Below, piece by piece: positions 26,739 to 34,997 of a stretch of DNA of 64,000 bases (positions are counted from its first letter, which is position 1; every line of letters starts with the position of its first letter). The DNA is from Fictibacillus sp. FJAT-27399 (GTDB lineage: Bacteria > Bacillota > Bacilli > Bacillales > Fictibacillaceae). A program made the position numbers and the translations under genes. The DNA lies in assembly GCF_001510655.1 (NCBI RefSeq), contig NZ_LMVC01000002.1, positions 1,718,388-1,782,387 of the forward strand, written 5' to 3'. The notes below the pieces were generated by a model, which had not been told where the DNA came from, did not search any database, and saw only the letters and a list, made by a program, of their open reading frames with translations.

Positions 26739-26912
26739 ATGAGTTTTTTTGGCGGCGGCGGAGCTACTTTTGCTTTAATTGTCGTATTGTTCATTCTTTT
26801 GATTATCGTTGGATGCGCGTGTATCGGCTTCGGAGGCTTTGGGGGCTTCGGAGGCGGATTTGGCGGAGGCGGTTTTGGTGCAGGAGGAATTGGCTACGGC
26901 GGAGTCTATTAA
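26739..26912 (+). CDS. YjcZ-family sporulation-associated small membrane protein
   Basis: A 57-codon gene after GAGGAGGTG. It encodes MSFFGGGGATF, then the conserved hydrophobic core ALIVVLFILLIIVGCAC, and an unusually long Gly/Phe-rich tail ending IGYGGVY. The family core FALIVVLFILLIIVG is a hallmark of YjcZ-type peptides, abundant in spores of Bacillus. The usual members stop soon after the core; here about 30 Gly-rich residues follow. Confidence 0.85.
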   Translation: MSFFGGGGATFALIVVLFILLIIVGCACIGFGGFGGFGGGFGGGGFGAGGIGYGGVY

Positions 26913-26948
26913 TTCATGTTTTACCGTTAAGTATAGTAGAAATCAAAG

Positions 26949-26981
26949 AAGATGTTTCTCATCAAGAGAAACATCTTTTTT
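26949..26981 (+). terminator. Terminator after the YjcZ-type gene
   Basis: Stem AAGATGTTTCTC / GAGAAACATCTT with ATCAA loop and T-run; its mirror also serves the convergent yugP. Confidence 0.85.
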
Positions 26982-26993
26982 ACAATATTGATG

Positions 26994-27680
26994 TTATTCC
27001 TCCCGTTCACCTTGGAAAAAAATGATGATGAATTTCAAAAGTTCCAGGAGAGAGATCAATGCAGCGGCCACATACGTAAGAGCCGCAGCGTTCAGTACCT
27101 TGTTCACTCCCCGCTCTTCCTCATTGCGGATAAATCCTTCAGTCACAAGATAACGTTTTGCCCGTGAGCTGGCATTAAACTCCACGGGAAGCGTAACGAG
27201 CTGAAAGAAGACAGCGAATGAGAAAAGCACAATTCCGATACCGATTAATGAGAACTGGTTAAGCAGAAATCCTCCAAGCAATAAAAAGGGCGCCACTCCC
27301 GAGGTCAGGTTCACTAATGGAAACATACGATGACGCAGCGCTAATGCACCATAGGATTGCTTATGCTGAACGGCGTGGCCGACTTCATGGGCAGCAACAG
27401 AAACAGATGCGATGGAATCCCCGTAATATACCGGTTCTGAGAGGCGCACCACTTTCGAAACAGGGTCATAATGGTCGGTTAGCGTCCCGCGGACCGGTTC
27501 AACCGGGATATTGTGCAACCCGTTGTCATCCAGGATCGACCTTGCGATTTTAGCCCCAGTTTTCCCGGAATGAGCCTCTACTTGTGACCATTTCTTAAAA
27601 TTCCCTTTAACTTTAAACTGCGCCCACAACGAGACAGCAAATGCAATGATGATCAAAAAATCCATCGGGTGAAAAAACAT
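26994..27680 (-). CDS. yugP: YugP-like membrane zinc metallopeptidase
   Basis: A 228-residue membrane protein (B. subtilis YugP is about 225). It has one N-terminal helix, the zinc motif HEVGH in VSVAAHEVGHAVQHKQSY, and three hydrophobic segments towards the C-terminus. The segment ARSILDDNGLHNIPVEPVRG is typical of the family (DUF/Peptidase_M48-like neutral zinc protease). Substrate unknown. GGAGGA precedes the start. Confidence 0.92.
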   Translation of the reverse strand: MFFHPMDFLIIIAFAVSLWAQFKVKGNFKKWSQVEAHSGKTGAKIARSILDDNGLHNIPVEPVRGTLTDHYDPVSKVVRLSEPVYYGDSIASVSVAAHEVGHAVQHKQSYGALALRHRMFPLVNLTSGVAPFLLLGGFLLNQFSLIGIGIVLFSFAVFFQLVTLPVEFNASSRAKRYLVTEGFIRNEEERGVNKVLNAAALTYVAAALISLLELLKFIIIFFQGEREE

Positions 27681-27715
27681 ATCTTTATAAATCCTCCTTT
27701 TTTGTGCTCCGTATA

Positions 27716-28429
27716 TTAAGAGATGTTTCGAGCCTTAGCCATATAAGCCAGTTTAGCTTTAAGCTCGTCTTCAACGTCTTGTCGGTTTCTTAGTTTTTCA
27801 TTCGAAAAAAAGTGTTCTTTCCTATTTATCACGCCTTCACGGCAATAGGTTTCCAGTAAAATTCGGATTCCGCTATTTTCACTCCCCGCCTGGATATGCA
27901 CTTCTTTTATTTCCTCTTTCATCAGTACAGCAGGGAAAAAAACAAACGTCTGAAGTGACCCGTTGAACTCTCCCGATTCTGCGCTTTCACGGAATCCGAG
28001 AGCGCCAAGTCCATAGAAAATCTGCAGGAAAGCATCCGTGCCCTTAAGCGTAACAGTTTCCGTATCCCATACATCCGTCCCATCCTCCAACTCGAGACGC
28101 GTACAGAGTGAATAAGAAACAGACTGGCAAGAGATCGGCAAATCTTCTGGCAATGGGTAAATAAATGGAAGAGTAATAACTTCATCTGCATCAATGACAA
28201 ACTGTTCAGCTGCCGAAACAGAGCCCATCACTTTGGTAGAGGGGAGGCCCTTTATTTCATACTCAACGAGCAGATTCACTGACAGCGAGTGGATCATCTG
28301 AGGAACTCCTCCTCCCCTTACCACAATCTGGCCTTCTAATGTCCATCCAAGCACATAAGTTGAGCCTGTAAGCTGCAGATCCACAGCGGCCCCGCCTTTA
28401 CCAATCTTTGAAAAAATCGATTTAATCAC
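27716..28429 (-). CDS. spo0M: Spo0M-like sporulation control protein
   Basis: A 237-residue arrestin-fold-like protein of the Spo0M family (B. subtilis Spo0M about 258). Typical blocks: IFSKIGKGGAAVDLQL, GQIVVRGGGVPQMIHSL and LPFIYPLPEDLPIS. Spo0M affects an early step of sporulation. GTG at 28429 is taken as start because AGGAAGG lies six bases upstream; TTG at 28435 is also possible. Some Bacilli have more than one copy, so it may be a paralogue. Confidence 0.85.
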   Translation of the reverse strand: MIKSIFSKIGKGGAAVDLQLTGSTYVLGWTLEGQIVVRGGGVPQMIHSLSVNLLVEYEIKGLPSTKVMGSVSAAEQFVIDADEVITLPFIYPLPEDLPISCQSVSYSLCTRLELEDGTDVWDTETVTLKGTDAFLQIFYGLGALGFRESAESGEFNGSLQTFVFFPAVLMKEEIKEVHIQAGSENSGIRILLETYCREGVINRKEHFFSNEKLRNRQDVEDELKAKLAYMAKARNIS

Positions 28430-28502
28430 AATCAACCTTCCTGTTGAAATGAGTGTTTACCGTTATATACGGACAATACTCTCTAAGGTTTCATTTTTGC
28501 AC

Positions 28503-28541
28503 AAAAAAGCAGGCAACGGCTGGGCCATTACCTGCTGCTTA
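28503..28541 (-). terminator. modB terminator
   Basis: Minus-strand stem AGCAGGTAATGGC / GCCGTTGCCTGCT with a short loop followed by TTTTTTG; it overlaps the modB stop. Confidence 0.8.
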
Positions 28542-29195
28542 ACGTTTTATCCGATAGGCTGCTGTCAGCATTACAAAAGAAATACTGATGCTTGCGAGGA
28601 CGAGAAGCCAAGCCTCCCTCATGTTCCCTGAATCAATGGCAAGATAGATAGCGGTCGGAATCGTTTGAGTCTTACCCGGGATATTTCCAGCAAACATTAA
28701 AGTTGCTCCGAACTCGCCAAGCGCCCTTGCAAAGCTTAAGATCGCTCCAGAAATAATGGATGTCATTGAGAGAGGAACAGAAATAAGAAGAAAAACCTTC
28801 CATCTCCCGCCTCCATCTACCCTGGCTGCATCCTCGATCTCATGATTGACACCTTCAAAACCTGTTTTTGCCGATTGATACATAAGAGGAAAAGCCACCA
28901 CACTTGAAGCAAGAACAGCCGCCCACCATGTAAAAATGATCGGCTGATGAAACACCGCTTCGATCAGCTGTCCGGCCGGACTCCTCTTCCCAAACACAAC
29001 AATAAGTAAAAATCCAATAACCGTTGGAGGAAGTACGAGCGGCAGCATCAGCATCGTTTCAATGATCAACTTTCCTTTAAAACGCCTGCCTGCCATAGTC
29101 TTACCCAGTATAACCCCGATGATTATCACGATGAGCCAGGCTGTTGCCGCAATACTGATGGACAAAGAGATCGGCGGCCAAATATCTGCTAACAT
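28539..29195 (-). CDS. modB: Molybdate ABC transporter permease ModB
   Basis: A 218-residue inner-membrane permease with five or six helices. LPLVLPPTVIGFLLIVVFG and the cytoplasmic loop EDAARVDGGGRWKVFLLIS, then GAILSFARALGEFGATLMFA, are typical of ModB. It would import molybdate for molybdoenzymes. Neither the binding protein ModA nor an ATPase lies beside it, and no molybdopterin genes are in the window. CCTGAGGAGG precedes the start. Confidence 0.9.
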   Translation of the reverse strand: MLADIWPPISLSISIAATAWLIVIIIGVILGKTMAGRRFKGKLIIETMLMLPLVLPPTVIGFLLIVVFGKRSPAGQLIEAVFHQPIIFTWWAAVLASSVVAFPLMYQSAKTGFEGVNHEIEDAARVDGGGRWKVFLLISVPLSMTSIISGAILSFARALGEFGATLMFAGNIPGKTQTIPTAIYLAIDSGNMREAWLLVLASISISFVMLTAAYRIKR

Positions 29196-29293
29196 AGTTC
29201 CTCCTCAGGATGAAAATTTTGTATGTAACATGATACGTCGATATTTATTATAGCGAATGAGGAAGTGATTTTACAAAAACTTGCCGCATCTCT

Positions 29294-29336
29294 AAAAAAG
29301 CCGAGCTCACAACCATGAGGTTAACTGAGCTCAGCT
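29294..29336 (-). terminator. Terminator of the CDF transporter gene
   Basis: Minus-strand stem GCTGAGCTCA / TGTGAGCTCGGC with a long loop, followed by TTTTTTAG. Confidence 0.8.
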
Positions 29337-29344
29337 CTTTCGGA

Positions 29345-30256
29345 TTAGTTACAGTGATCCCCCTTTTTACAAGGATGGCCGCCTGCATCAATCTGTATCG
29401 TCGTGTGTTCAATATGGTATTCATCATGCAGCAGGCTGTTTGCTTGTATTAACAACGCTTGTTGATCAATCCCGGTATCCGTAACCAGGTGGCAGCTGAA
29501 GGCCGGAAAATCTGAAGTGATTGACCAGACATGCAGATCATTCACCTCTTTTACTTCCTGAATGGATAATAGTGTTTGTTTAACCTTATCTATATTGATG
29601 TTGGCTGGAGTCCCTTCCATTAAGATGTGGATGGATTCTTTCGTTACCCGCCAGCCACTTATCAATACAAGGACAGCTACTATAACACTTGCTGCCGGAT
29701 CCGCCCATCCCCAACCGAAGAACATAATAAGGAGGGCTGCGATAATCGCACCTACAGATCCAAGCAAATCTCCAAGCACATGCAGAAAAGCACTTCTTAC
29801 ATTTATGTTTTCGTCTTTATCGCCTCTCATCAGAATAAATGCAGCTATGATATTCACAATAAAACCGATTACTGACACAATCAGCATGCCAGAGCTGACA
29901 ATACTGACAGGCTGTAAAATACGATGATACGCTTCCCAAAAGATATAGATAGCAATCGCAATCAGAGCAATTCCATTAATAAAAGCTGCTAAAATCTCAA
30001 AACGTTTGTAACCAAATGTTTTAGAATGAGAAGAGGCCCTCTTACCATACGTCATGGCTAAAAAACTTAATCCAAGTGCCGCTGAATCGCTCAGCATATG
30101 CCCTGCATCTGATAACAGCGCCAGGCTGTTGGTCATTATTCCACCGATGACTTCAACCACCATAAACAGAGTAATGATAATGAAAGCCCACTTTAATGCA
30201 TCCTTATTTCCGCTGCCGTGATGATGGTGGTGCTGGTGATCATGAGAATGTCCCAT
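29345..30256 (-). CDS. czcD: Cation diffusion facilitator exporter (CzcD type)
   Basis: A 303-residue proton-coupled exporter of zinc and similar divalent metals. A His-rich N-terminus (MGHSHDHQHHHHHGSGN), six membrane helices, the metal sites SDAGHMLSDSAAL and HVLGDLLGS, and the C-terminal cytoplasmic domain (EVNDLHVWSITSDFPAFSCH). The start at 30256 follows GAAAGGAATTATTGCT; a longer frame lacks a site. A palindrome of the ArsR/CzrA kind lies 17 bases upstream. Confidence 0.93.
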   Translation of the reverse strand: MGHSHDHQHHHHHGSGNKDALKWAFIIITLFMVVEVIGGIMTNSLALLSDAGHMLSDSAALGLSFLAMTYGKRASSHSKTFGYKRFEILAAFINGIALIAIAIYIFWEAYHRILQPVSIVSSGMLIVSVIGFIVNIIAAFILMRGDKDENINVRSAFLHVLGDLLGSVGAIIAALLIMFFGWGWADPAASVIVAVLVLISGWRVTKESIHILMEGTPANINIDKVKQTLLSIQEVKEVNDLHVWSITSDFPAFSCHLVTDTGIDQQALLIQANSLLHDEYHIEHTTIQIDAGGHPCKKGDHCN

Positions 30257-30272
30257 AGCAATAATTCCTTTC

Positions 30273-30296
30273 ATATATGAATATATGCTCATATAT
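30273..30296 (-). promoter_or_regulatory. ArsR/CzrA-like operator upstream of the CDF exporter
   Basis: Perfect arms ATATATGA (30273-30280) and TCATATAT (30289-30296) around ATATATGC. This resembles the operators of ArsR/SmtB repressors such as CzrA, which release zinc exporters when metal binds. Confidence 0.6.
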
Positions 30297-30346
30297 ATAT
30301 TATGGCAATGCATCCTGTTATGTGCAACCTTTTTAGGATGGATATA

Positions 30347-30372
30347 GAAAAAGCAGCCTTAAACGGCTGCTG
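30347..30372 (-). terminator. Terminator of the DUF2971 gene
   Basis: Stem AGCAGCC / GGCTGCT with a six-base loop and TTTTTC on the minus strand. Confidence 0.7.
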
Positions 30373-30380
30373 CTGAAATT

Positions 30381-31187
30381 TCAATAAAATGGTCCTTCAT
30401 ATAACGACGATTTAATCACAGGTTTAAACGGAAGCCTGTATTTTTCCAGAACGGACTGTACCACCTCCCTCAGCCATTCAGGGCTTGTTGGCGATACATA
30501 CACTTCATCAATTAATGTGTTCAAATTACTCTGTACATATGCCCCGTCTTTATGGTCAAAAATGCGGTTATTCGGATTATCAAATGCGAGCAGTCGGATC
30601 TCGTTCTCGTGACTGAAGGAACGGCGTTTGTAAAAGAGTGTTTCATAGGGATTCAGGCTCGCCATTTCAGAATTAAAGTTAATGTACTGAACCTGTCCGA
30701 TATACGTATGAAACCTCTTATCCGATATGCTGCTGTATAATTTCTCCACAGTAGAGCAGATGGCGATGCCTTCATCGGACTTCAAGTACAGATTCCACAT
30801 GGCCGCAGATTCCTCTTCGTTCAAGTGCCAGCAGTTCACTCCGACATAATCATGCATCTGCTTGATGTATTCGTGAAGCTGTCTTCGCTTCTCTTCTTTC
30901 GATAGTCTTTCATCCACAGGTATGGTCAAATAAGATAGAGGATCATTCAAAATATTATTAACATCCAGCGCCGAATAACTGCCTTCATGATTATCCACGA
31001 ACAGCGAAGGTTTTGGAAAGAACAAGGATTTTTGATATAGCATACTGACAAACTTAGCAAAGTCCATATACTTCCATACCTTTGATTTTTCTGATAGCCG
31101 TCTGTTGTTTTTTATGTTGTATGTGTTGTTTTGATCAAACTGAGATTCGAATTTGACCAATGCCTTCTCAGCCCAGTATTCACTCAT
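30381..31187 (-). CDS. DUF2971-family protein
   Basis: A 268-residue soluble protein. The N-terminal block VWKYMDFAKFVSMLYQKSLF and DNHEGSYSALD, then NCWHLNEEESAAMWNLYLKS and RRSFSHENEIRLLAF, fit the DUF2971 family. Its biochemical role is not known; members occur in scattered form and often near mobile or accessory DNA. It stands alone, about 3 kb from an IS element. Confidence 0.75.
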   Translation of the reverse strand: MSEYWAEKALVKFESQFDQNNTYNIKNNRRLSEKSKVWKYMDFAKFVSMLYQKSLFFPKPSLFVDNHEGSYSALDVNNILNDPLSYLTIPVDERLSKEEKRRQLHEYIKQMHDYVGVNCWHLNEEESAAMWNLYLKSDEGIAICSTVEKLYSSISDKRFHTYIGQVQYINFNSEMASLNPYETLFYKRRSFSHENEIRLLAFDNPNNRIFDHKDGAYVQSNLNTLIDEVYVSPTSPEWLREVVQSVLEKYRLPFKPVIKSSLYEGPFY

Positions 31188-31270
31188 AAAACAATCCTTT
31201 CTACGATATCCCTGTTCATCGTTTATATTTTAATTCACCGTTTTCCATATCATCCAATCACGCTATATAG

Positions 31271-31300
31271 AAAAAAGCTTCTGATTATACAGAAGCTTTT
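31271..31300 (-). terminator. Terminator of the split feo operon
   Basis: Stem AAAAGCTTCTG / CAGAAGCTTTT with ATTATA-type loop and T-run on the minus strand, about 60 bases past the last stop. Confidence 0.75.
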
Positions 31301-31359
31301 CATGGTTTATACTTATGCCTGTCTTTAGCCTTTTATGAGGGGTTCAAAGACCTCTATTG

Positions 31360-32754
31360 CTATCCTATCCATCTAGCCGTTTGAGCAATTGCAAACGTAA
31401 CGAGAATAGCGATAGCTGTAGGAATAATAAATGACAGGAAGGTCCATTTGGCACTCTTTGTTTCTTTATAAATGTTAACCAGTGTCGTACCGCACGGGAA
31501 ATGAAGCAGGGAAAACAGCATCATATTCAACGCTGTCAGCCACGTCCACCCATGGCTAACAAAAATCTGTTTTAAATCACCGAGATTATCAACTTCTGTC
31601 ATGGCTCCTGTAGAGAGATAGCCCATAATCAAAATCGGCAAGACAATCTCATTTGCAGGTAGCCCTACAAGAAACGCCATTAGGATGTAGCCATCAAGTC
31701 CGAGCATTTGCCCGAACGGATCTAAAAAATTGACAACATGCATTAAAATACTCTGATCCCCTGCATTCACGTTGGCCAGGACCCACGTCAAAATTCCAGC
31801 CGGTGCCGCCACTTTCACCGCTCTCATCAATACGGATAAAGAGCGCTGAAGTGAAGAACGGATCACTGTTTCCCAGAACTTAGGCCTACGGTAAGGCGGA
31901 AGCTCCAATGTATAGTGAGTTGGAACCCCTTTTAGAGCGGTTTTGGAAAGAACCCAGGAAACCAGAAAGGTCACTAGAATTCCAAAAAGAACGATTCCAA
32001 CAATGACCGCTGTCGTCACAAGCGACTTTGCGCCGCCTGTATAGCCGGCCGCCATAAACAGCGAGGCCAGGACAATCAGCGTTCCCCATCTTCCATTACA
32101 CGGAACAAAGTTGTTGGTTAAGATCGCGAGCATCCGCTCTCTTGGCGACTCGATAATCCTTGAAGACAGCATGGCGGCCGCATTACAGCCGAATCCCATC
32201 GCCATCGTTAAGGACTGCTTTCCGTGCGCCCCGACTTTTTTAAATACTCGGTCCATGTTAAACGCTACTCTTGGGAGATATCCGTAGTTCTCCAAGAGTG
32301 CAAACGTCGGGAAGAAGATCGCCATCGGAGGAAGCATCACGCTGATCACCCAGGTCGTTCCCCGGTACAGTCCTAAAACCAGCAGTCCGTGCAGCCAGTC
32401 TGGAGCATTCATTAACTGAAAAAGTGAGGTGATGTAATTCTCCAGCCATCCAAAAAAACTGGCAATCATCTCAGATGGAATATTGGCTCCGGCAATCGTC
32501 AGATAGAACACGATACCCAGCATAACGATCATGATGGGAAAACCCCAGATCGGTGACGTGAAGATAGCATCAAGCTTCTCCGTATGCTTATCACGTTTTG
32601 TCTTTCCATAAGAAACACTATCTTCACATAACTGCTTGCTCTCCTGATACAGATTTTGTACGATCTTGTCGCGAAGGTTAGGTGACGACATCTCTTTTGC
32701 TCTTTGGTACAACTGGTTTAAATCACCTGAATGGCCAGCTAGCTCTGATTGCAT
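31360..32754 (-). CDS. feoB: Membrane (transport) half of a split FeoB
   Basis: A 464-residue protein with about nine membrane helices that matches the C-terminal transport part of FeoB. The two Gate motifs are AMGFGCNAAAMLSSRIIES and NNFVPCNGRWGTLI; the latter keeps the Pro-Cys but reads NGRWGT where ordinary FeoB has SxRLP-like wording (compare SCSARLSVY in the other FeoB of this window). Its ATG at 32754 overlaps the end of the GTPase gene by 16 bases, so the two are co-translated. Imports a divalent metal, Fe(II) or possibly Mn(II). Confidence 0.85.
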   Translation of the reverse strand: MQSELAGHSGDLNQLYQRAKEMSSPNLRDKIVQNLYQESKQLCEDSVSYGKTKRDKHTEKLDAIFTSPIWGFPIMIVMLGIVFYLTIAGANIPSEMIASFFGWLENYITSLFQLMNAPDWLHGLLVLGLYRGTTWVISVMLPPMAIFFPTFALLENYGYLPRVAFNMDRVFKKVGAHGKQSLTMAMGFGCNAAAMLSSRIIESPRERMLAILTNNFVPCNGRWGTLIVLASLFMAAGYTGGAKSLVTTAVIVGIVLFGILVTFLVSWVLSKTALKGVPTHYTLELPPYRRPKFWETVIRSSLQRSLSVLMRAVKVAAPAGILTWVLANVNAGDQSILMHVVNFLDPFGQMLGLDGYILMAFLVGLPANEIVLPILIMGYLSTGAMTEVDNLGDLKQIFVSHGWTWLTALNMMLFSLLHFPCGTTLVNIYKETKSAKWTFLSFIIPTAIAILVTFAIAQTARWIG

Positions 32755-33446
32755 ACTGTTTCCTCCTTCGCTTTTAATCTTTCATTCAGCTCGTTCAGCA
32801 GGGATTCATCTCCGTCCAGCAAACGCAATGCTACCCATCGGGATGAAATACGGTCATCCACAACTTCTTTTACGAAAGGCTCCAAAGAAGCAATCCCGGC
32901 TTCAATTTCACCATCATATTTGACTTGTGCAGGTTCACACGTGATCTTTCCGGATACAATCCGATCAATCGTATCAAGCAATAAAGGAAATCCAGCCCTG
33001 TTTCTTGCGGATAGTTTAATAACAGGAACCCCGAGGCGCCTCGCCATTAAACGTTCATTGATCGTGATGCCTCTCTTATCTGCCTCATCAATCAGATTAA
33101 TGCAGATGACCACATTCTTTGTCATCTCCAGGATTTGAAGAGCGAGGTTCAGGTTCCGTTCAAGAGAAGTAGCATCAACGACAACAAGTGTAATGTGAGG
33201 TTTTTCAAAAATGATATAATTTCTGGCCACTTCTTCATCAGCTGAATTTGAAAAAATGGAATAAGTGCCCGGCAGATCGATAAACCTGTACTGCTTATCT
33301 TTATGCCTGAAGGTACCTTCAGCAAGCGAAACCGTCTTGCCTGCCCAATTGCCGGTATGCTGCTTAAGTCCTGTTAAAGCGTTAAATAAGGTGCTTTTAC
33401 CAGTGTTTGGATTGCCGGCTAAGGCTACACGAAATGTATCAGTCAT
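32739..33446 (-). CDS. feoB: GTPase half of a split FeoB
   Basis: A 235-residue cytoplasmic G protein matching the N-terminal part of FeoB. G1 is GNPNTGKSTLFN, the switch region QHTGNWAGKTV, G3 DLPGTYS, G4 INLIDEADKRG and G5 SARNRAG. After a helical domain it ends LNERLKAKEETVCNQS, where ordinary FeoB would continue into the first membrane helix. The clean overlap with the next frame and the full set of motifs suggest a natural two-protein FeoB, not a recent break; a similar split is seen in other Firmicutes. Confidence 0.88.
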   Translation of the reverse strand: MTDTFRVALAGNPNTGKSTLFNALTGLKQHTGNWAGKTVSLAEGTFRHKDKQYRFIDLPGTYSIFSNSADEEVARNYIIFEKPHITLVVVDATSLERNLNLALQILEMTKNVVICINLIDEADKRGITINERLMARRLGVPVIKLSARNRAGFPLLLDTIDRIVSGKITCEPAQVKYDGEIEAGIASLEPFVKEVVDDRISSRWVALRLLDGDESLLNELNERLKAKEETVCNQS

Positions 33447-33690
33447 GCTGTATCAGCTCCCCCTGTATTCTTGTGCTCTCTTCTTTCCTTAAAGCAATCG
33501 TCGTCTGGCTCACCCGAAAAGCAATGGGATCTCCCAGGGGGCTTTTTCTTATAACCTCCACAACAGCACCCGGCACAAAACCAAGATCCAGCAGCCTTCT
33601 TCTCATCACACCTTCGATCTCCATGGAGGTGATTCGAATGAAGTCGCCTTTTTTGCCATCAAACAAGTTTCCATATTTAGTCCCATCCAT
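33439..33690 (-). CDS. feoA: FeoA SH3-like accessory protein
   Basis: An 83-residue cytoplasmic protein of the FeoA family: ITSMEIEGVMRRRLLDLGFV, VEVIRKSPLGDPIAFRV and TIALRKEES. It binds and tunes FeoB. First gene of the operon; it overlaps the GTPase gene by 8 bases. GGAGGAAAAATAA precedes the start. Confidence 0.92.
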   Translation of the reverse strand: MDGTKYGNLFDGKKGDFIRITSMEIEGVMRRRLLDLGFVPGAVVEVIRKSPLGDPIAFRVSQTTIALRKEESTRIQGELIQHD

Positions 33691-33713
33691 TTATTTTTCC
33701 TCCACTCTTATTT

Positions 33714-33730
33714 GTTTCCCTAGCGCAACA
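33714..33730 (-). promoter_or_regulatory. MntR-like operator over the feoA transcription start
   Basis: Minus strand TGTTGCGCTAGGGAAAC follows the MntR pattern TTTGCNNNAGGGAAA seen upstream of mntH and mntA in B. subtilis, with one or two differences. It lies 9-26 bases past the -10 box, a good place for repression. Confidence 0.5.
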
Positions 33731-33739
33731 TTTGCTTAT

Positions 33740-33768
33740 ATCATATGTATATACACTGTCTTTGTCAA
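33740..33768 (-). promoter_or_regulatory. SigA-type promoter of feoA-feoB(split)
   Basis: TTGACA (33763-33768) and TATGAT (33740-33745) on the minus strand with a 17-base spacer. Confidence 0.78.
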
Positions 33769-33791
33769 TGTTTCTAAAAAAAATAAAAAAA

Positions 33792-33836
33792 GGGTGTCCA
33801 AAAGACGTATAAAACGACGACTTTTTTAGGACAGCC
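33792..33836. repeat. Short inverted-repeat remnant with MITE-like ends
   Basis: GGGTGTCCAAAAGACG and its near-inverse CGACTTTTTTAGGACAGCC face each other over about 10 bases. The ends resemble the GGGGCTGTCC termini of the 245-bp repeats at 35.5 and 41.2 kb. It may be a deleted element; with the T-run it could also end minus-strand transcription coming from the IS. Confidence 0.5.
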
Positions 33837-34085
33837 AAGTAAAAATTCGCAAATAAGTTATTCTTTTTCCTTTTTGGGCCTGAATGTGTGGGTTCCAGGG
33901 AGTTTAATGCGCTTCGGAGTGTGTTTGGTTGGAGTTTATAGGGCAATTGGGCGCCTGGTGGACTTCTGTCAATAAAATAGACATTAACTCGCCTATTTTC
34001 GGCGTATTATTTCCTCCTTTTTGATTTCCCTTACTCCTCGTTTCTGGCTGTACTCATAGGGATTACAAGATTTAAGGGGTATCTT

Positions 34086-34997
34086 CTATGCAGACTTTGA
34101 GCGTCTGTTTTTGGCGTCTTGATTTTGCGCCTCTTTATACGCCAGTTCATACTCATTTGGAATGGCGTATCCAAGAGAGGAGTGCATTCGTTTATCATTG
34201 TAAAATTCTACGTATACCTTCACAGCTGCGATGGCCTCCGCCTTCGTTGTAAAAACAAATTTGTGGAGGTATTCTTTTTTCATGGATGGGAAGAAGGATT
34301 CAGCACAAGCATTGTCATAAGGGGTGGCCTTTTTGCTCATACTGATTTTCGCTTTGGACTCCTTTAGCTCTTTAATATAGTTTTCAGAACAGTATTGAGA
34401 GCCTCTGTCCGAGTGATGGATCCAACCTTTATCTGGTTTGCGTATCCTTATTGCTTCTCTTAATGCCTTTAGGGGCAAAGTGTGCTCCATGTGATCGTCA
34501 AGGGCGAAGCTTATGATTTTCCGACCAAACAAGTCCAGAATGGGGTTAAAGTACAGGGGACCCTCCAGGGTCCGTAAGTACGTAATATCCGTTACCCATA
34601 CTTTGTTGGGTGCCTCTGGATTAAACTTTCTGTTGAGATGGTTTCTATATGTGCGCTTAGAGTGATTGGAATCCGTTGTCGCGATAAACTTCTTCGGAGA
34701 AGTTGCGTATAAATTTAAGGCTCTCATGCGGTTAGCCACCGTTTTGGAAGAAACATTTATCTGATCCGCCTCCATTAACTTAAGGTGGATTCGAGGGCTG
34801 CCGTACGCACTTAAGTTATCATGAAAATGAAAGCGGATTCGTTCATCCACTTTCTTTTTCCACAGTTCTCGCTCCGTTTCCTCGCGCCTTAAACGATTAA
34901 CGTATAGATAGTATCCAGAAGAAGACACACCAAGGATTCTACACATCAACACTATGGTGTGTTCACTGCGATGAGAATGAATAAATTCAAACTTCAT
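34086..34997 (-). CDS. IS3-family transposase OrfB (integrase core, DDE)
   Basis: A 303-residue catalytic protein. The N-terminus MKFEFIHSHRSEHTIVLMCR leads to the HTH_21 region (DERIRFHFHDNLSAYGSPRI); the integrase core has the DDE residues in VWVTDITYL, HHSDRGSQYCSENY (the second Asp) and ACAESFFPSMKKEYL (Glu). The ATG at 34997 overlaps the orfA stop as ATGA; in this family the two frames are usually also joined by programmed -1 frameshifting. No damage is seen, so the element could be active. Confidence 0.92.
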   Translation of the reverse strand: MKFEFIHSHRSEHTIVLMCRILGVSSSGYYLYVNRLRREETERELWKKKVDERIRFHFHDNLSAYGSPRIHLKLMEADQINVSSKTVANRMRALNLYATSPKKFIATTDSNHSKRTYRNHLNRKFNPEAPNKVWVTDITYLRTLEGPLYFNPILDLFGRKIISFALDDHMEHTLPLKALREAIRIRKPDKGWIHHSDRGSQYCSENYIKELKESKAKISMSKKATPYDNACAESFFPSMKKEYLHKFVFTTKAEAIAAVKVYVEFYNDKRMHSSLGYAIPNEYELAYKEAQNQDAKNRRSKSA

